NCBI GenBank assembly: GCA_008921705.1
Contig: VFFE01007124.1
Location: 1,203,928-1,267,927 of the forward strand
Origin: Burhinus oedicnemus
Taxonomy: Eukaryota; Chordata; Aves; Charadriiformes; Burhinidae
Reading direction: 5' to 3'
Length of the DNA stretch: 64,000 nucleotides
The notes beneath the pieces were generated by a model that had not been told where the DNA came from, searched no databases, and worked only from the letters and a program-made list of their open reading frames with translations. Positions 12,901-26,125 of the stretch are shown here, piece after piece (the first letter of the stretch is position 1; each line of letters begins with the position of its first letter). Position numbers and translations under genes: made by a program.

Positions 12901-13529
12901 AAACTTCAAATAAGAAGAGCATTGCTTTGAATGCTTCTGACCACTTTGCTCTAACCCATCGTTGCCTTGGTGGGATCTTTCTGACACCTTTCCTCCCACT
13001 TTTCTCCAAGGAGATTTTGCTTAACTTAACTCACTGTAAAAATGACCTTGACTAGAATATTTACTGATTGTATTAAGTTTTGGGGTCAACAAGAAATATG
13101 GAAAACATTATTACTACTTTTCCTGTAAATAGTTTGCTATTCAAAATGGAAAACTCATTCTTTCTCCATTTGCAATTATTTCAAACCGAGGTTGGCATCT
13201 ACCATCAACATTCAGAAGGTACCTCCTCATTTGAAACCTATTTCCCAAGGCAAAAAAAAAAAGCATTAAGAAAACACACATTTAATGCAATGCAGTGCCC
13301 AGATTAAACAAAATAAAGGGGGTACCTTTTTGAGTACATCGTTAAATCAAAGTTCTCCTTAAGGCTGAGACCTGACATGCTTACCTTTCAGCAGTTTGAA
13401 AGTTTGCAGAAATAGTCAAATGGTATTTCTCTTACCTAATTTCCAAAAATCTCCTCTCTCCAATAAGAAATACTTAAGTCCAATAAAATCTGAACCAGGG
13501 ACATGATACTGTGAAAATCAGAAAACAAA
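9902..13529. other. Non-coding stretch, possible conserved regulatory sequence
   Basis: No exon is recognisable. The part from about 10430 to 10830 is free of recognisable repeats and AT-rich, with several TAAT/ATTA-type words. That is the general look of developmental non-coding elements, but conservation cannot be judged from one sequence. A 14-base perfect palindrome (gtatgta/tacatac) sits at 12784-12797 inside a small TA/CA-rich patch. The 145-codon minus frame at 12572-13009 has no recognisable domain. Confidence 0.4.
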
Positions 13530-13640
13530 GGGGTTCTTTTGGTTGGTTTTTTTTCTGTTGTTTGGTTTGGGTTTTTTGTGTTTNNNNNNNNNNNNNNNNN
13601 NNNTTTTTTTTTTTTTGTTTTGTTCCCCCCCCCCCCCCCC
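13530..13640 (+). repeat. T-rich/poly(C) tract with assembly gap
   Basis: A T/G-rich stretch leads into 20 Ns (13584-13603), then T13, a short TG stretch and an uninterrupted run of 16 C (13625-13640). The long homopolymers probably caused the assembly break, so the true length is unknown. On the opposite strand this is an A-rich/G16 tract. Confidence 0.85.
13584..13603. other. Assembly gap (20 N)
   Basis: Twenty undetermined bases. A round number of Ns inside a homopolymer tract suggests a placeholder and not a measured distance. Open frames translated across it are artefacts. Confidence 0.98.
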
Positions 13641-14534
13641 AAGTGTGCTTTGGGCATTGTAATCTCAAGTTATTCGTGTTCAGTCTGTGATATAATCTCA
13701 GTACCACCTGAAAACCTACACATCCTGGCCAGTTGGCTGTGTCCAGCACAGCAGCCTAAGAAAATAAATCAGAAAGTAGATCAGAGACTATGAAACTGGA
13801 CAGAATTCAGGAGGTGTGGACAAGAGTAGACAGAAAACGGTCCATATGAACATACAGATTGCACGAAAAGCCTAAAATAAGATCTTGGTCAGCGGACTCC
13901 TGGCCCAGTTTTCTATGGGACAACTCCAAGAACTATCTCATGTTTTCCCATCATGGCTCAGGGGCTGAAAATGTTGCCCAGAGGAAGGCATTGTAACGTG
14001 GTGCACTGAGCCAGACCCAGCACAGAGGAATGTCACATTTACTGATTCAGTTGGAGTATTCAGTGACTTGCAGGCTATATTTGCCTTCTTTATCACAGGA
14101 GTTTTATTCTTTTAAAACTTTTAAAGCTTTCCCCATCCTTCCAGTCTTATTTTCACACATTGGATAAAGAAAGGATGTGTTTTAGACAGATTGAATAGGT
14201 CAGAGAAACAGAACAGTAAAAAAGGATGAAAATGGAAGTTTGTTCCTGAATCAAGATGTGACCTTCACTTGAAAAAGGCTGCACACCATTAATTTTCAGG
14301 GTTTTCCCTGTAACACATAAAAAGCCTAGAAATATATTTATTTTTCAAATAAAACTTTGGAACAAGTTTCTGAGCTCACATCAGATGGGCCAACATGGTC
14401 AATGGGCTACTTCTGTATCCAGAATTTAAGACCTTGTTTCAGCGCTGCTATCTCATTCCACAGCTAGTAGTGAGGAAGGAGTGGGAATAGGGAATCCATG
14501 GGATACTGCAATTAAGATTTTGTTTCATCATCAG
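13641..14534. other. Non-coding stretch upstream of exon-like frame
   Basis: No coding motif or named repeat was seen. The last 20 bases form a modest polypyrimidine tract that ends in CATCATCAG and serves as the putative acceptor of the next entry. Confidence 0.45.
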
Positions 14535-14727
14535 TATGCCTGCTGGTATTTCTGACATAAGCCAAATCCGCCCCACTGAGCTGTCTGAAAAAGGAGTGGT
14601 TGGTGCTAGAAGAGGATTTCAAACATTTGAGATGGATGAAAGGAAGCCCATGGTCATTAGCACTGTTGGAGACACAATTGTTATTATTAACACCATCTGC
14701 GACATGGACATTTCGATCTTTGATGAA
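14535..14727 (+). pseudogene. Exon-like open frame, weak FABP exon-2 resemblance (unconfirmed)
   Basis: A putative acceptor (ttttgtttcatcatcag) precedes one base plus 64 uninterrupted codons starting at an ATG (14536), and GAA|GTAAGT follows as a strong donor-like site. The frame is rich in acidic and hydrophobic residues and looks more protein-like than its neighbours. Around codons 38-50 it reads K-P-M-V-I-S-T-V-G-D-T-I-V-I. This recalls the K-P-x-x-I-I-S-x-x-G-D-x-x-x-I strand pair of fatty-acid-binding proteins, with G-V-x-x-A-x-R about 20 codons upstream and an E-T-T about 10 codons past the donor. Matching needs several gaps, and no clear FABP C-terminal part follows, so the similarity may be chance. 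The frame reads on past the donor to a stop near 14797. After one frame change a further open stretch runs to about 14910. Options are a decayed retrocopy, a real exon of an unknown gene, or coincidence. Confidence 0.25.
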
Positions 14728-17700
14728 GTAAGTATGGAGCTGGAGACCACCAGCAGCAGCCTGGAGTGGGTGGAGCAGGGAGGAAACATACCACAGTAGC
14801 AGCAGCCACAGGATTTGTGATCAATAGCGAGGAGGATGGATCCGACCAGGATGTTGTTCGGTTAGCAGGCATACGTGCTCTTGGGCATTTGAAGCTCTAC
14901 ACGCTTTACTAGGAACAAGGGGAAACAACAATTCTTTGAGATCTATTTCTGCTCTGAATTAAGTCCAGCCATTGTAACAAATCATACAGAGATTTGTGTC
15001 TATCAGCAGCTGGTCAGAAGTCTCAACAGTGATCAGCAAGAGAAAGTGACATTAGCAAAATCTGCAGCAAGACAGGGCTCTAGCACTGAAAAAAGTAGCA
15101 TTTGATTCTATTTAAACTTCCTGAACATGCTCGTACCAACCCACGGAGGAAGAAAACCAAAACAAGACATAACAATGCACATGCAATTCACACCAAGGTT
15201 AGACTACACATAAAGGAGCGTATGAATACTGTGGCTCGTGTTTCAGGCCTTGAGTGCTCTCTTGCAACTCAGCAGCCTCTGAACTGCCTGTAGAAGCACA
15301 CATTTGCCCCAGCCGCATGAGCCAGCGTTGGCAGGACAGGCAGCACAACCATCAGCAACAGTGCTGCCAAACACTCCTATCTTCTCCTCCTTCCAATGCT
15401 AGCATTAAAAGCATTACCTCCTGAAAAGGGCTAATTATGGTTGACCCCACCTTTTCCATGCTGATGCTGGCCTTAGCAACAGCCACAAGACGATGGTATT
15501 GCCAGCAACAGAGGATATCAACCACAACTTCCCACAAGTTGCATTTCAAGCCACAGCAAATATTAGCCCTTATAGCCTGTGGGAAGACATATGACCTGAC
15601 TGATAGGGCAGCTGATAACACTTTGTGTCAGCATGCTGACATATGTTTTGTTGCCAGCTTAAGGCCTGGAGAGACCTTCTCACTTTCCACCAAAAGGGTA
15701 GGATTTTGGGAACTTTGCTGCAAGACCAAAGGGAATTAGGTGCAAGAGATGCTAGGGATGCTAAAAAATTATATTAACATCTTTTCTTCAGGACTGGCTC
15801 CTTAGGGAAGGAAAAAGACCTGTTTGGAATAAGCTGCAGGATAGCATTCAGTAGCAGAGGACCTACGATTTATATTTGACTTTACTTCGTCAGTCATTGT
15901 CATGAGATCTTTCTGCATCTTTTTTCACTGACAGCTTTAGTTTTGACTGTCTGCATAACTTTGTGTCAGAGGTGGTTTCTCTCACCTTGCTATTCATTCT
16001 TTTTAGATCACGGATGATAGGTTGAACGGCACAAGTCCTGGCACAAAACTTTCATTGGACCATCACGATCTTCCAAAAAGAGACAAAGATAAACAAGAGG
16101 CTGATATAAATAAGGTCTTGTTTTAGCAGTCCGGTCCTCGGGGGCCTTCCATGTCAAAGCCTGGGGCTAGAAATGACCATGTAAACAAAGAAAAATCAGG
16201 AATTATAATTTTTTTACATATGAGAAAAAAATGAATAAATGTCTCAGTTTTGACATAGAACAAAGCTTTTGCCTTTGGCAGAGGACCCATGTCATTTGCC
16301 AAAGAAGCAATTTGTCTTCTTGCATAACAACAGATGCTAATGGGGAGCACACTCATTGCTTCATCACTGCTGGCCACCAGAAGGGGATTTGCATACAACC
16401 ATCAGCATCTCCAAGTTCCACCCACAGCCAAATCACCTAGGCTGAGCCCTTGTCGTCTCCTTACTCAACTAAGCATCCATTCTTACATGTGGACCCAGGA
16501 TCACCACTTATAACTTTATTTTCTGGAAAATCAAATCCAGTAAGTGACAGGGTCCTTGGGGCTGTTCCTAGGCTCATTTCTTTCATTAACTTTCAAAAAT
16601 ACAAAAACCCATGAAGCCCTGCACTGGATGTCCTGCCAAGAGTCCCTCGGTTTTGAAGGCCTCAGGCCTGTCTCAGAGGAAAATTCCCATCAGTCTCATT
16701 GCCCAAGTTGCCTGCTGAATCTAACAAGACACTTCATAATTTAGATACCATCAGTGAAGTTAATTAGCATTTTCCTGGTACAGAAAGAAACAGGGAGCCA
16801 CACACAATGTTTAGTTTCTTGGAAGTAACTTGAAGAAATCATTTTTCACCCACTTGGGTCTGATGCACGGTCAGCCTCAAGCAAAGGTCCAGTAACTCAG
16901 CTGCCTAAATGCTTAGGAAAGGAGCCAGGGGTTTTCTGAAGTTCCCTTTTCCCCTGTCATCTACTATTAAGCAGCACTGAGTCTATCTGCAGTAGCTACA
17001 TGTGATCTGCTGACCTACTGTAAATTCCTTTTTAAACAGCAGCTTATATTTCACCACTAATAGGATATAAGGCAATAGGAAATGCTCACTTGTTGGTATC
17101 CCGTATCCTTTCCAAATGTTATCAATTCCACTAGTTTTCATTTCCTAGCAGATCATGGTACAATTTAACATTTCACATGGTCAAAGCTAGTCAGCCTAAC
17201 TCCATCTCAAAAACATTTTAAGTGAGCTTTAGCCACTTACTCAGAATTACGTATTCTTCCACGTGGAGATTCAAGCTTTTAACCTCCCTGTGTCCAGAGC
17301 TGACCAAACCACTGTCACAATAAATAGGTAAGTATTAGAAGACAGAATTAAGAAGCCTAACCTTTTTGAGAGATTCTCCTTATAAATAAGTACTGCTTTC
17401 CAGGAGATGAAGGCCTCTTGAACAAAAAACCTACAAATAGTAGAATAGTGACACTTCAACAATTCTTTGCCTATGAGCAAAGATACCAGCCATGCCAAAG
17501 AAACTCATCTTGGAGATACAGCAAGGGAAGAGAATTATATGAACAACATATCAACAATGAGACTTCACGGTGGTGTTCCCAACTTAAGTTCTGCTCTCAT
17601 ACTCTGGCAGACCACATTTTTTTTACCTGTGTAACCTGTGCCGTTAAAGTGCTTGCTTTTGCAAGGTGCACAGTTCTTCTATTCTATTTGAAGCCAGAAG

Positions 17701-20700
17701 TCTGGTAGACCAGAGCAAATTAGAGAATTATTATGCACAGAGAGCAGAATTAATTTCTTTATCATTCCAGCCCTAAAAACCTGCAGTTATTCCCTCTGTT
17801 CGGCAAATGAATAAATAAAAACAGCTAAAAAGTATCTTTCTGGTTAACCAGCTGAGAACGCTCCTGACCAGATCTTTGATTAGCATTTTACACACCTTCT
17901 TCCTTAGCGCAGGTCTGTTTTCAAAGGATAAGTTGTATAAACATCTATAGTTTGCTGGCAAGTATTGGAAGTCCTTTTCCTTTGGTCTTCCCACTTATGT
18001 CAAGACGTACAAGACAAAATATAATTACTACCGTTATACTGCACTAACTGTAGATCTAGACCACCTATAAAGCTAAGAAAGTGCACAAAAAGCTGAAGAG
18101 TTGACCAGCATTGGCCCACTGCAACTCTACATTTGTATTAGGATTCTGTCAGTGTAACATTTCTCCTCTCTGGTAAGCAACTCATGGGATGCGTCTCCCG
18201 TGCCTGCAGAAAGTATCAGTCTTAAATGTTATTTGCAGTTTCTACGCACCATTGAAAATTTGAACAGGCAGCTGGACAAGACTCTGGAGATATTTCCCCT
18301 CTAGACTTATGTCTTTTTCTAAAATGGTGGTCAACCTGATCAGCTTGCTTATTTATTATCCATCTGATAAGTCACAATATTTTAACCAAAGCTGGATAAT
18401 TTCAAAATCAGAAGGAATAACAATACACTTGCATGATACCATACACAAACTCACATTTCCATATCTGCCTATTTACAATTTTGGATCAAAGTACTAAAAA
18501 TCACAGCATACAAACCAGGGTTATACATAAAGTTCAGCAGGAGATTCATTGAGAAATCAATCATAATAATAATTAATGTTTCAATCAATACTGTTATTTG
18601 GAGAAAGTCTTGGTCTTCCATGACTTGCCAACTCAAAGCATTTGTAAAGTGGTGGCTCCCACTTTGGCCTGTAAACAGCTGTATACCCAGAAGCATTTTG
18701 GAAGCATTCAGCAGGGCACTTAGATCCTGGCAGCCCTGGGAATGCTGCATTTCCTTCTTGGAAGAGTTTGTGTCTGGGTATTCAGGTGGAGGCCCAGTCA
18801 AGTCAGCTACTACGTTGGCTCCAGGACTACATGCTTTGAAGTAGATCACACCTGCTAATGTGGTGAGACTGTGGACAAGCTACATGCTCGGTCGAAACCT
18901 CCCAGCACTGCTATAAGACAAAACACAGAACTTGGGTATTTGCTGTCTAGCACAGATCACATCAAAAATGAAACCTCTTCAACCCTCCTCACTATGACAG
19001 ATACTCTGGGCTGGATTCACTGCTCTCCTAAGTTCTCTTTGCACAGCACATGCAGCAGAATAGCCTTGTGCAGCAGAACTCTGCTACGGGAAATAGCAGA
19101 GGTTCCTTCAGCTTTTCACCTCCTGGTTACTCTCCCAACTCAGCCAAAGGAGGGAATGGACTTAGGCTGACATGGGGGAGTTTATATGCACTACATTCCT
19201 CAGCAGTATTACTTGGAGGCAATCCTTTAATGTCTTACTAAGAGCTGCTTGTCCCAAAATCATAAAGCTTCCCTCCAATGTCCAAGCAATGTTTTGCTAA
19301 AGCAGCAGCATCATCCCCAGAACAACAGATGCTGCTCATCTGAAAGGAAGATTCCTTAAAGGATGCATTCAGCCAGAAGACCATGCCTTTACATACTGAG
19401 CTCCAACACGTAGAGCTCCCTCCCTCCTCTTAGCTGTCTAGAGCCCTTTGTAACCATTGCATTTTTGTTACTGATTTTTATTCTGTTTGGGGCAGGAAGG
19501 TTTTGTGGTTTTCCTTTTCTGTTTAGAAGCAAAACCCACTGTTGATTACTTATTTTTATTACCAACTTGCCAGCGTCCCCTTTAGCCAAGTTAACTCTCT
19601 AGAGTTTTATAGTCTGTTCCATCACTGTGTCTTGAGTTATGCAACTCTGCAAACACCTTGGCAATAGGCAGTATGTCAAAAACATTGCAACTAGATTTTA
19701 ACTATCAGTTCCTACTCTGAATTTACTTTACTCCTTTTCAAAACATTTGAAAGAGAGCAACACTGAAGCACAGATGGCATCCTTAAAAGTAAACATTGGC
19801 CAGGATGCAGCACAAATACCACACTGTGGCATCCATTCTAAATACAGGACATGCTGCAGTTAAGTCAATAGCATGATATGATATTGGTTTACCTTTTAAT
19901 AAGATCCACAATATCAGTAAAAAAGTGGCAGAACAACATGTGATACTCTTAGTTTGCAAGAGTAAGGCGTTGCCTTTTGAATGCTAATTACCTGGACTTT
20001 TAGGCACGGTCTGGATGTATGATTCTCCAGACCACAGACCTCCCAAGCCAAAAGGGAGATAGCATTGGTCAATTCATTAAGCTGATGATGGCTCCTGTGC
20101 ACACTGCTCTGTGCTAGCAGACAGCAGCGGTTCTGTGTAGCTCACAGCTCTTCGTGAGAGGAACACCAAGCCAGTGTTTGATGCCTAATTCCTCCTTTGT
20201 CCCAAGGTTTGATAACTGTGGCAGCAGCATAAGGCACAGCAGTGTTTTAATGCTACGTATAGGCTGATGACGAGAATTTTAACTACATAAGCGATTCAGG
20301 AATGCTAGTGTGGAGGGGGATAAATCACTAAATCTTATGTTTCTAATGTATTCCTGAAATGAAACCCATCCTAGAGTCCTGCCTCTGTTAATATCTTATT
20401 GTACATTGTAGATCTCGGCAGTTTTTGAAAGAAGGCATATCTCTGCTGGTTAGGGTACAATTTTCAGAGCCACCTGGAGAACCAGATATGCCAGTCCACA
20501 AGGTAATCCTAGCAGGAACCATCTATCCCATTGCCTTATGCAGATTTGAATATTTTTCCCCGGGTGCAACCTCTGCACTCTCTAAGGGCCAATAGCCCTG
20601 TGGTATCTACATAGTTCTTTGCCAGTGAACCCAAAAGAAAAATACAAGAGATGTTCATGATCGCTGTACTGATGATGTCTTTCCCTTCTAGTAGGATGGC

Positions 20701-23700
20701 CTCAAGAAACACAGGTCTTCTGCTTGCATACACTAAGCCTGATCTTCTCAATGTAAACATTTCATAATTTACGAGTGCAGAGATAGAAAGCAAACCTTTT
20801 CTGTTTACATCTATAACTAACCATCAGTTTGACTTCTGGCTGTGTATAAAATTTTGCTGCTTTAATGACCTACATCAATGCAAAATAAAAAGGCTACACA
20901 GAAATTGCTATTCATAGCAAAACAGGAGTTGCCACCTAAGACTTTCTGTTGGACTAAACAGCCAGTCCATTATTTTCTTCTTCATAGCTATTCCTTGTAC
21001 ATTTCAACTGCTCTGCTAGATGACTCTTCAGGGATTAAGGAGTAATGTTTCAGTTTTCACTGATCCTTAACAAAACACAGCAAAAGTTTTTACAATATAA
21101 CAGAAGGGGTGCTGTCATTGTTCCAAGCATATTATATTTTAGACTAGCTGAATAACCTTTTGGGAGCCCGAATGCTGACTCACACATAAAGCGTTACATT
21201 CTTTTATCCAGTAAGCCACATTTATGCAGAAATGCATTCCCTGTTTTGGACTTGGGCTTGCTCATCTGTAGAGAAAGGGACTTTATTCTCAACCGGGGGA
21301 TAAGATCAGCTAAGCATCTCATAATATTTTTCTTCCCATTACAGTGGGCCAGGCCACAGAGTACCTCAGTTACATATGACCCACAGCATTAGGTAAAGCT
21401 ATACTGAGTATCACCTCCTCCCTCCCCTTGTGTGGCACTAATAGCATGTGAGAACTCAAAATGGAATTATTTCTCTTCTTTGCCTCCCACGTGGGTTACA
21501 GTCTCATCTTGGTTTCAGCAGCAAGATTTGTTAATAAAATGCTACTGCAGCAGAAGAGAGAAGGGGGGGAGGGGAATGAAAATTAACTAGTACTTCAGAT
21601 CATCATCTTCCCTCCTTGATCTGGTTGAGCCAGGACGACACACCACCTTTTCTTTCCACCTGCTCACAACCAGTTTTGCTGTTCCAGCTTGTGTCACTCA
21701 CCCAGCAGAGGTCTGCTGCAACTGCGCAAAGGCAGTCACTACATCAACTGTGTTTTGGGTACATACTCTTCCTGCACTAAGTCCCAAAAGCTATTAAAAA
21801 ATATTCAGGTGCTTTCTCATAATCTCTTATTAACCAGTACATTTTTGCAAATTATTTAAATAGGAACAGCCATGCCATCATTAGGCCACTGGTCTTTTGA
21901 AGCTCTGCTCTGAGCTCCAGCAAGTCACTTAGAATCTAATTATCAGCGGTGTTTAAATCATCATCATTAAGGGAACCAAAGATGTTTTCTGTAAAGATTT
22001 GAGTTCTGCCTCCAGATTTGTTTCATCATGAGCAAGCAGAGGATGTCAAGATCTCCACAAAAGCAGGTCATGAAAAAAAAAATTGCATACTGAGCTACAG
22101 AACATCAAAAAAACACTTAAAGATGTTAAGGCTCAAATAATTGTCTAGCAAAAGCTTTTACATCATTTGTGTCATCACACTTAAACAAATCTAAGAAAAC
22201 TTCAAGGGTCTCAAATATTTGAGATGCGTTTGCCAGAGTGTTGGAGCCCTCATAAAACTCACAGAGAAAAGAAGATGATGCCCAGTCACCAAGACAAGGC
22301 AAAATCCATGAGGGGAAAAAAAAAATTGGAGTTGTGTATTCAGGCTTTAATCCATGCTAAAAATGAACAAAGCAGTATAGTCTCTCCTGTGCTGCCAGTG
22401 ATCTTCCCATTCGTTACAAAACTAATGTGAATTCTTGGTCAGAACAACAAAAGGGAAACTTTAGCATTAGCCCCACACTATGTACAGATATTTGTATTTC
22501 AGAAGTACGGGAGTAATTTACACTAGTGCAGTTTTCACTGCATTCCATATCATGAGGATGCAGATGTTGATCCTGTTGTAATGAAAGTGAAGATGGGAGC
22601 TTTGCCATTGGTTTTGGCAGCGTAGGACCAAGTCAATTGAATTACTGCAGGGTTTGAAGCTGTACCTGTCCTTAACTGCTTGGGTAGATGAAAGCCAGCT
22701 GGGTCCAGTGCTGCCACCTCTAATTAATCCAAGTAGCACCATTCAATAGGAATCATCCACCCTTAAGCAGCAGGGCCTATGGATCACTTCTGTTTCAATC
22801 TAGCCCTTTTAAGTGGCTAAGTGCCCACCCCCTGCTCAGGGGAAGATTTCATCTTCCCATTGGGTTTGGGGCAGCTGGTAGCAAGACCTCCACTCTCTCA
22901 GAGACCTTTATGTGGCAGGGGGAACCAGTAAATCATTTCCCTTGTTTGTGGCAGGTTTGGCATCTCCTTATCAAGTCCCCATGTGTGCAATCTTCTCCAT
23001 CCTTTCAATTTTAACATGAGGGATAAGAGAAACAAAGATTAGCACATGTGTAAGAAAGGCTCCTCAAACCATAGGTATGTGGGTTTCATTCTGAAGAAAC
23101 TACTCTGAAATTCCATGGTTACTGTTGTGTAAATGTTAAACGTCACCTCAAAAATGCTCTCAAGTTAAAGAAAAAAAAAGTAAAGAGAAAAAAGCAGCAA
23201 TTTGACCCCAGCTGTGGTTACACAAGCACATTTTAATCCAAGGTCAGATTCAGCACTGATATAAGCTGGAACAACTGCCTCTGGCTATTGCAGTTATTAA
23301 AGCTGTGGGACAAATGCCTGCCTTCTTTTTGCAAGAATAGGTGTTCATTTTGTTTCCCAAAATTGAGGAAAAACTGTACTTGCTCAAATCCATTCAGTGT
23401 CAGAACTTCAGGGGATGTGCTCAAAATGGCAATCTGCATTATCTTCCCAGATCGCCAGGGTCTGACACAAAGCCTGAATCATTAGGGACATAGCTCTTTA
23501 GGGAATGAGGAAACAGTTTGGTAAAAGAGCCCTTCTACTATAAAGATATTGGAGTTGAACCCCTCCCGGCCACTGAATAGTGCTCAGCTGCAGTTTTCTT
23601 GTAGTAATACCAGAGCTCCTACTCAAAGGCAAATATTACATGCTTTATGCAGTTCTAATCAGCAGGAACATGGTTGGTTCTCTCCCCAATGTGAACTCTC

Positions 23701-25971
23701 TCTCCCACATCTGGTTCTTCCCCTCACCCCCAGCAAAACAGAGTAAAAAGGAAAAATAGTTTATTAAAGAAAACAAACCCAAAGCTATGCAACTGCTGTT
23801 TTATCCTCATTGGAGAAGCTTTTGTCTAGTTTTACAGGGCCTAACATGTCTTCGATCAAGTTCAATTTCTGAGGGGATCTAGATGGAAAACAATCAGGTG
23901 TTATCAACAGTATCACTGGAGCAACATCAAAGCCTTGCCTTCGTGCATGAGCCTTGATGCTCCCCAGCTGCTGCATACAGAGTCCAAGGAAAAACTCCAC
24001 GATCTGACAGAGGTTGCAAGACACCTTGTAAAGATGGAGAAAATTAGCCAAGCAGGTGCTTAGTGTGGAATGTTTCTAGAAACTCCTGCCTCAGCACTAT
24101 GACATGTAAAAACAGAAAAAAGAAAATAAGGATGCATTTTGTAACAAATACTTTTTTAAAAACCAAAATAGCCACAAACAAGTATTTTGGAGATGGCTTG
24201 TCCCACAGCTGTTCGTTAGGAAGTACTATACACAGACCTTTGTACTAACCACTGCCGGACACAGGATTATGCCCATGGCTGTATTTGTTTTAGAAGAAAC
24301 ATAGACCTGCTGTAATGACTCAGAAGAAACTTGTACGTATTGTTAACTGCTTATGAACTAGGACTTCGTGCAGAGGTCACGTGCCCTGCTAATTAGATAC
24401 AGCCACAATTAACATGTCCCTGGCAGTTGTCAAGTTATAAGAGTCTGTTTGACAGTAGGGCTCTCCTGGTCATGCTCCCATCTCTGAATACTCCATGTTG
24501 CCTTGTCAATTCATGTCACAGTTTTACCTTGAACTAGAGGCAAATGGGCAGGAATAGTGAGGCATTAGACAGCTCTAAAACCACACAACAGCAGGCGCGT
24601 CAGCTTGTTGGCCAGATGCAGAAAGACATGCAGCTTTTACTTCACATGCCTCTTTCTTGGGCAGTGGAAAAGGTTAAATGTGATTTGACGCTTTGCCAAT
24701 AGCCCAGCAGATCCATCCCTAAGTATGGAGGGGGACTTCTAACCAGCGCAAGAGGCCCATTTACTGATAGCACATCCTTTCGAGCTAAGCAACACATCTT
24801 ACTCTGCCATGTGTCTCCCATCTGAACAGCTTAGGCTACACAGCAGATGTAATCAGTTCCAGCTGGGACATTTCCTGTTTCCCCACAAGCTGTGTTAACC
24901 CCTTCTTTCTTTCTCCTATTCAGAGGAGCTTCAAGCATAGATACTTCTCCCAGGCATCACAGCACATCCCACAAACATCATTACCTCTTGTTCCTAGCAT
25001 TTTGAACACTCAAGTATCACTCAGGACTCATGCAGCACTTTATATAGTTAGGCAACACAGAGATACCTGATCCATGACTAAGTGGACTAGAAAAGGATCT
25101 TTCCTGCGAATCACTTCACTACTAGACATTTCTTCTTAGAGATGGCCGCCTTTTCCTGGATTGATACCTAAGTAGGTTAAACCAGGTGATATTCTTTGAA
25201 TTAGATGTCCCTTTTTCTCAAAGATAAATCCCTGCCAACAGAACTAGTCTAGTTACAAGAGATGCCATTCTTAATCAGAAACTCTATCCTTCACTGACAT
25301 TTGCTTGACCTTCCTAGGGCCCAGTACTTCAACAACATTTGCAAGACAGGCCACCAGTGAAGTAGGTATACATTTCCTGTGATAACTAGCCAAAAAACAA
25401 AGAAGGGCATAATCACCCCTCTACTCCCAAGACACACGTTACAGCAAGACAGCTAGGATTGCTATGAAGCTGGTTTAGGCAATTCTCACAGTGAATTCAT
25501 AGGAGAGGTATCCAAACGGAGTAGTGCATCACCTTTCCCAAAGTCAATATATCTTATGAGCCCATCTGGCTTCAGGACTAATATTAACAAGCTGTGCCAC
25601 TCACTCTGACCTCTCTACGACCACTAATTCTTTCCTATTCTCACTATCCACTCTTCCCAATGTGTATTTGCCAGATTTTCCCCAAGCCAACAGGATATAC
25701 AGGGGTGGTAATCAACTCCAGCTGAGGTGCCTCCTGCTTCCTAAAGCCTGCCTCAGCTACACTGGTATTTGTCACAGGGTTTATACACATACCAATGTAG
25801 CACAAACCCCATGACACATACCAACATCTCCAGCAGCCATGCTGACTATCTGAGAGCCTACAAAGTACCACATTTTAAAATAAACACAAGTTTGCTTACA
25901 CAGTATCTTGATCTTTCACCAAGGTCTTGGGCTCTGCCCAGGAGACAGACAGAAAGACTCATCTGGGCAGA
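14728..25971. other. Long non-coding stretch, no gene seen
   Basis: About 11 kb without a recognisable exon, RNA gene, LTR or LINE tail. Open frames of 60-126 codons occur on both strands with no motif. A G-rich patch (runs of 7 and 4 G) lies near 21560-21580, and short A runs lie near 22070, 22320 and 23170. The 15.3-15.75 kb part has overlapping open frames on both strands (89 and 100 codons) but neither resembles a known family. Confidence 0.45.
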
Positions 25972-26125
25972 AAGATGGGCTTGTGGTTAAGGCACTGGTC
26001 TGGGAGTTGACACAGCTGGGATTAGACCCTGCTCCACTGCCATCTTTCTTCATGACCTTGAACAAGTTGCTTATTCCTCTGGGCCTTAGTTTTCTCATCT
26101 TCAAAATGGGATGCAGCTCCCCTAG
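25972..26125 (+). mobile_element. MIR-type tRNA-derived SINE with A and B boxes
   Basis: The head carries a Pol III A-box-like 'tggttaaggca' (25984-25994) and a B-box-like 'gggattagaccc' (26018-26029), spaced as in tRNA genes. A 'ctgctccactgccat' linker follows, then the MIR core/3' half: 'catgaccttgaacaagttgc', 'cctctgggccttagttttct' and 'catcttcaaaatggg'. This is the canonical order of MIR SINEs. The T-loop C of the B box is changed and no intact tRNA cloverleaf is expected, so it is a SINE relic and not a tRNA gene. It is in plus orientation and is the best-preserved SINE in the window. Confidence 0.85.

Noticed and set aside
12572..13009. 145-codon open frame on the minus strand
   Set aside because: The longest frame in the window, but composition looks random, there is no recognisable family, and the first ATG is not in a convincing exon setting.
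13436..13793. Three open frames reading through the N gap
   Set aside because: They are artefacts of translating undetermined bases and homopolymers.
25984..26050. tRNA gene
   Set aside because: A and B boxes are present, but the sequence runs on into a MIR core and does not fold as a full cloverleaf by eye. It is a SINE head.
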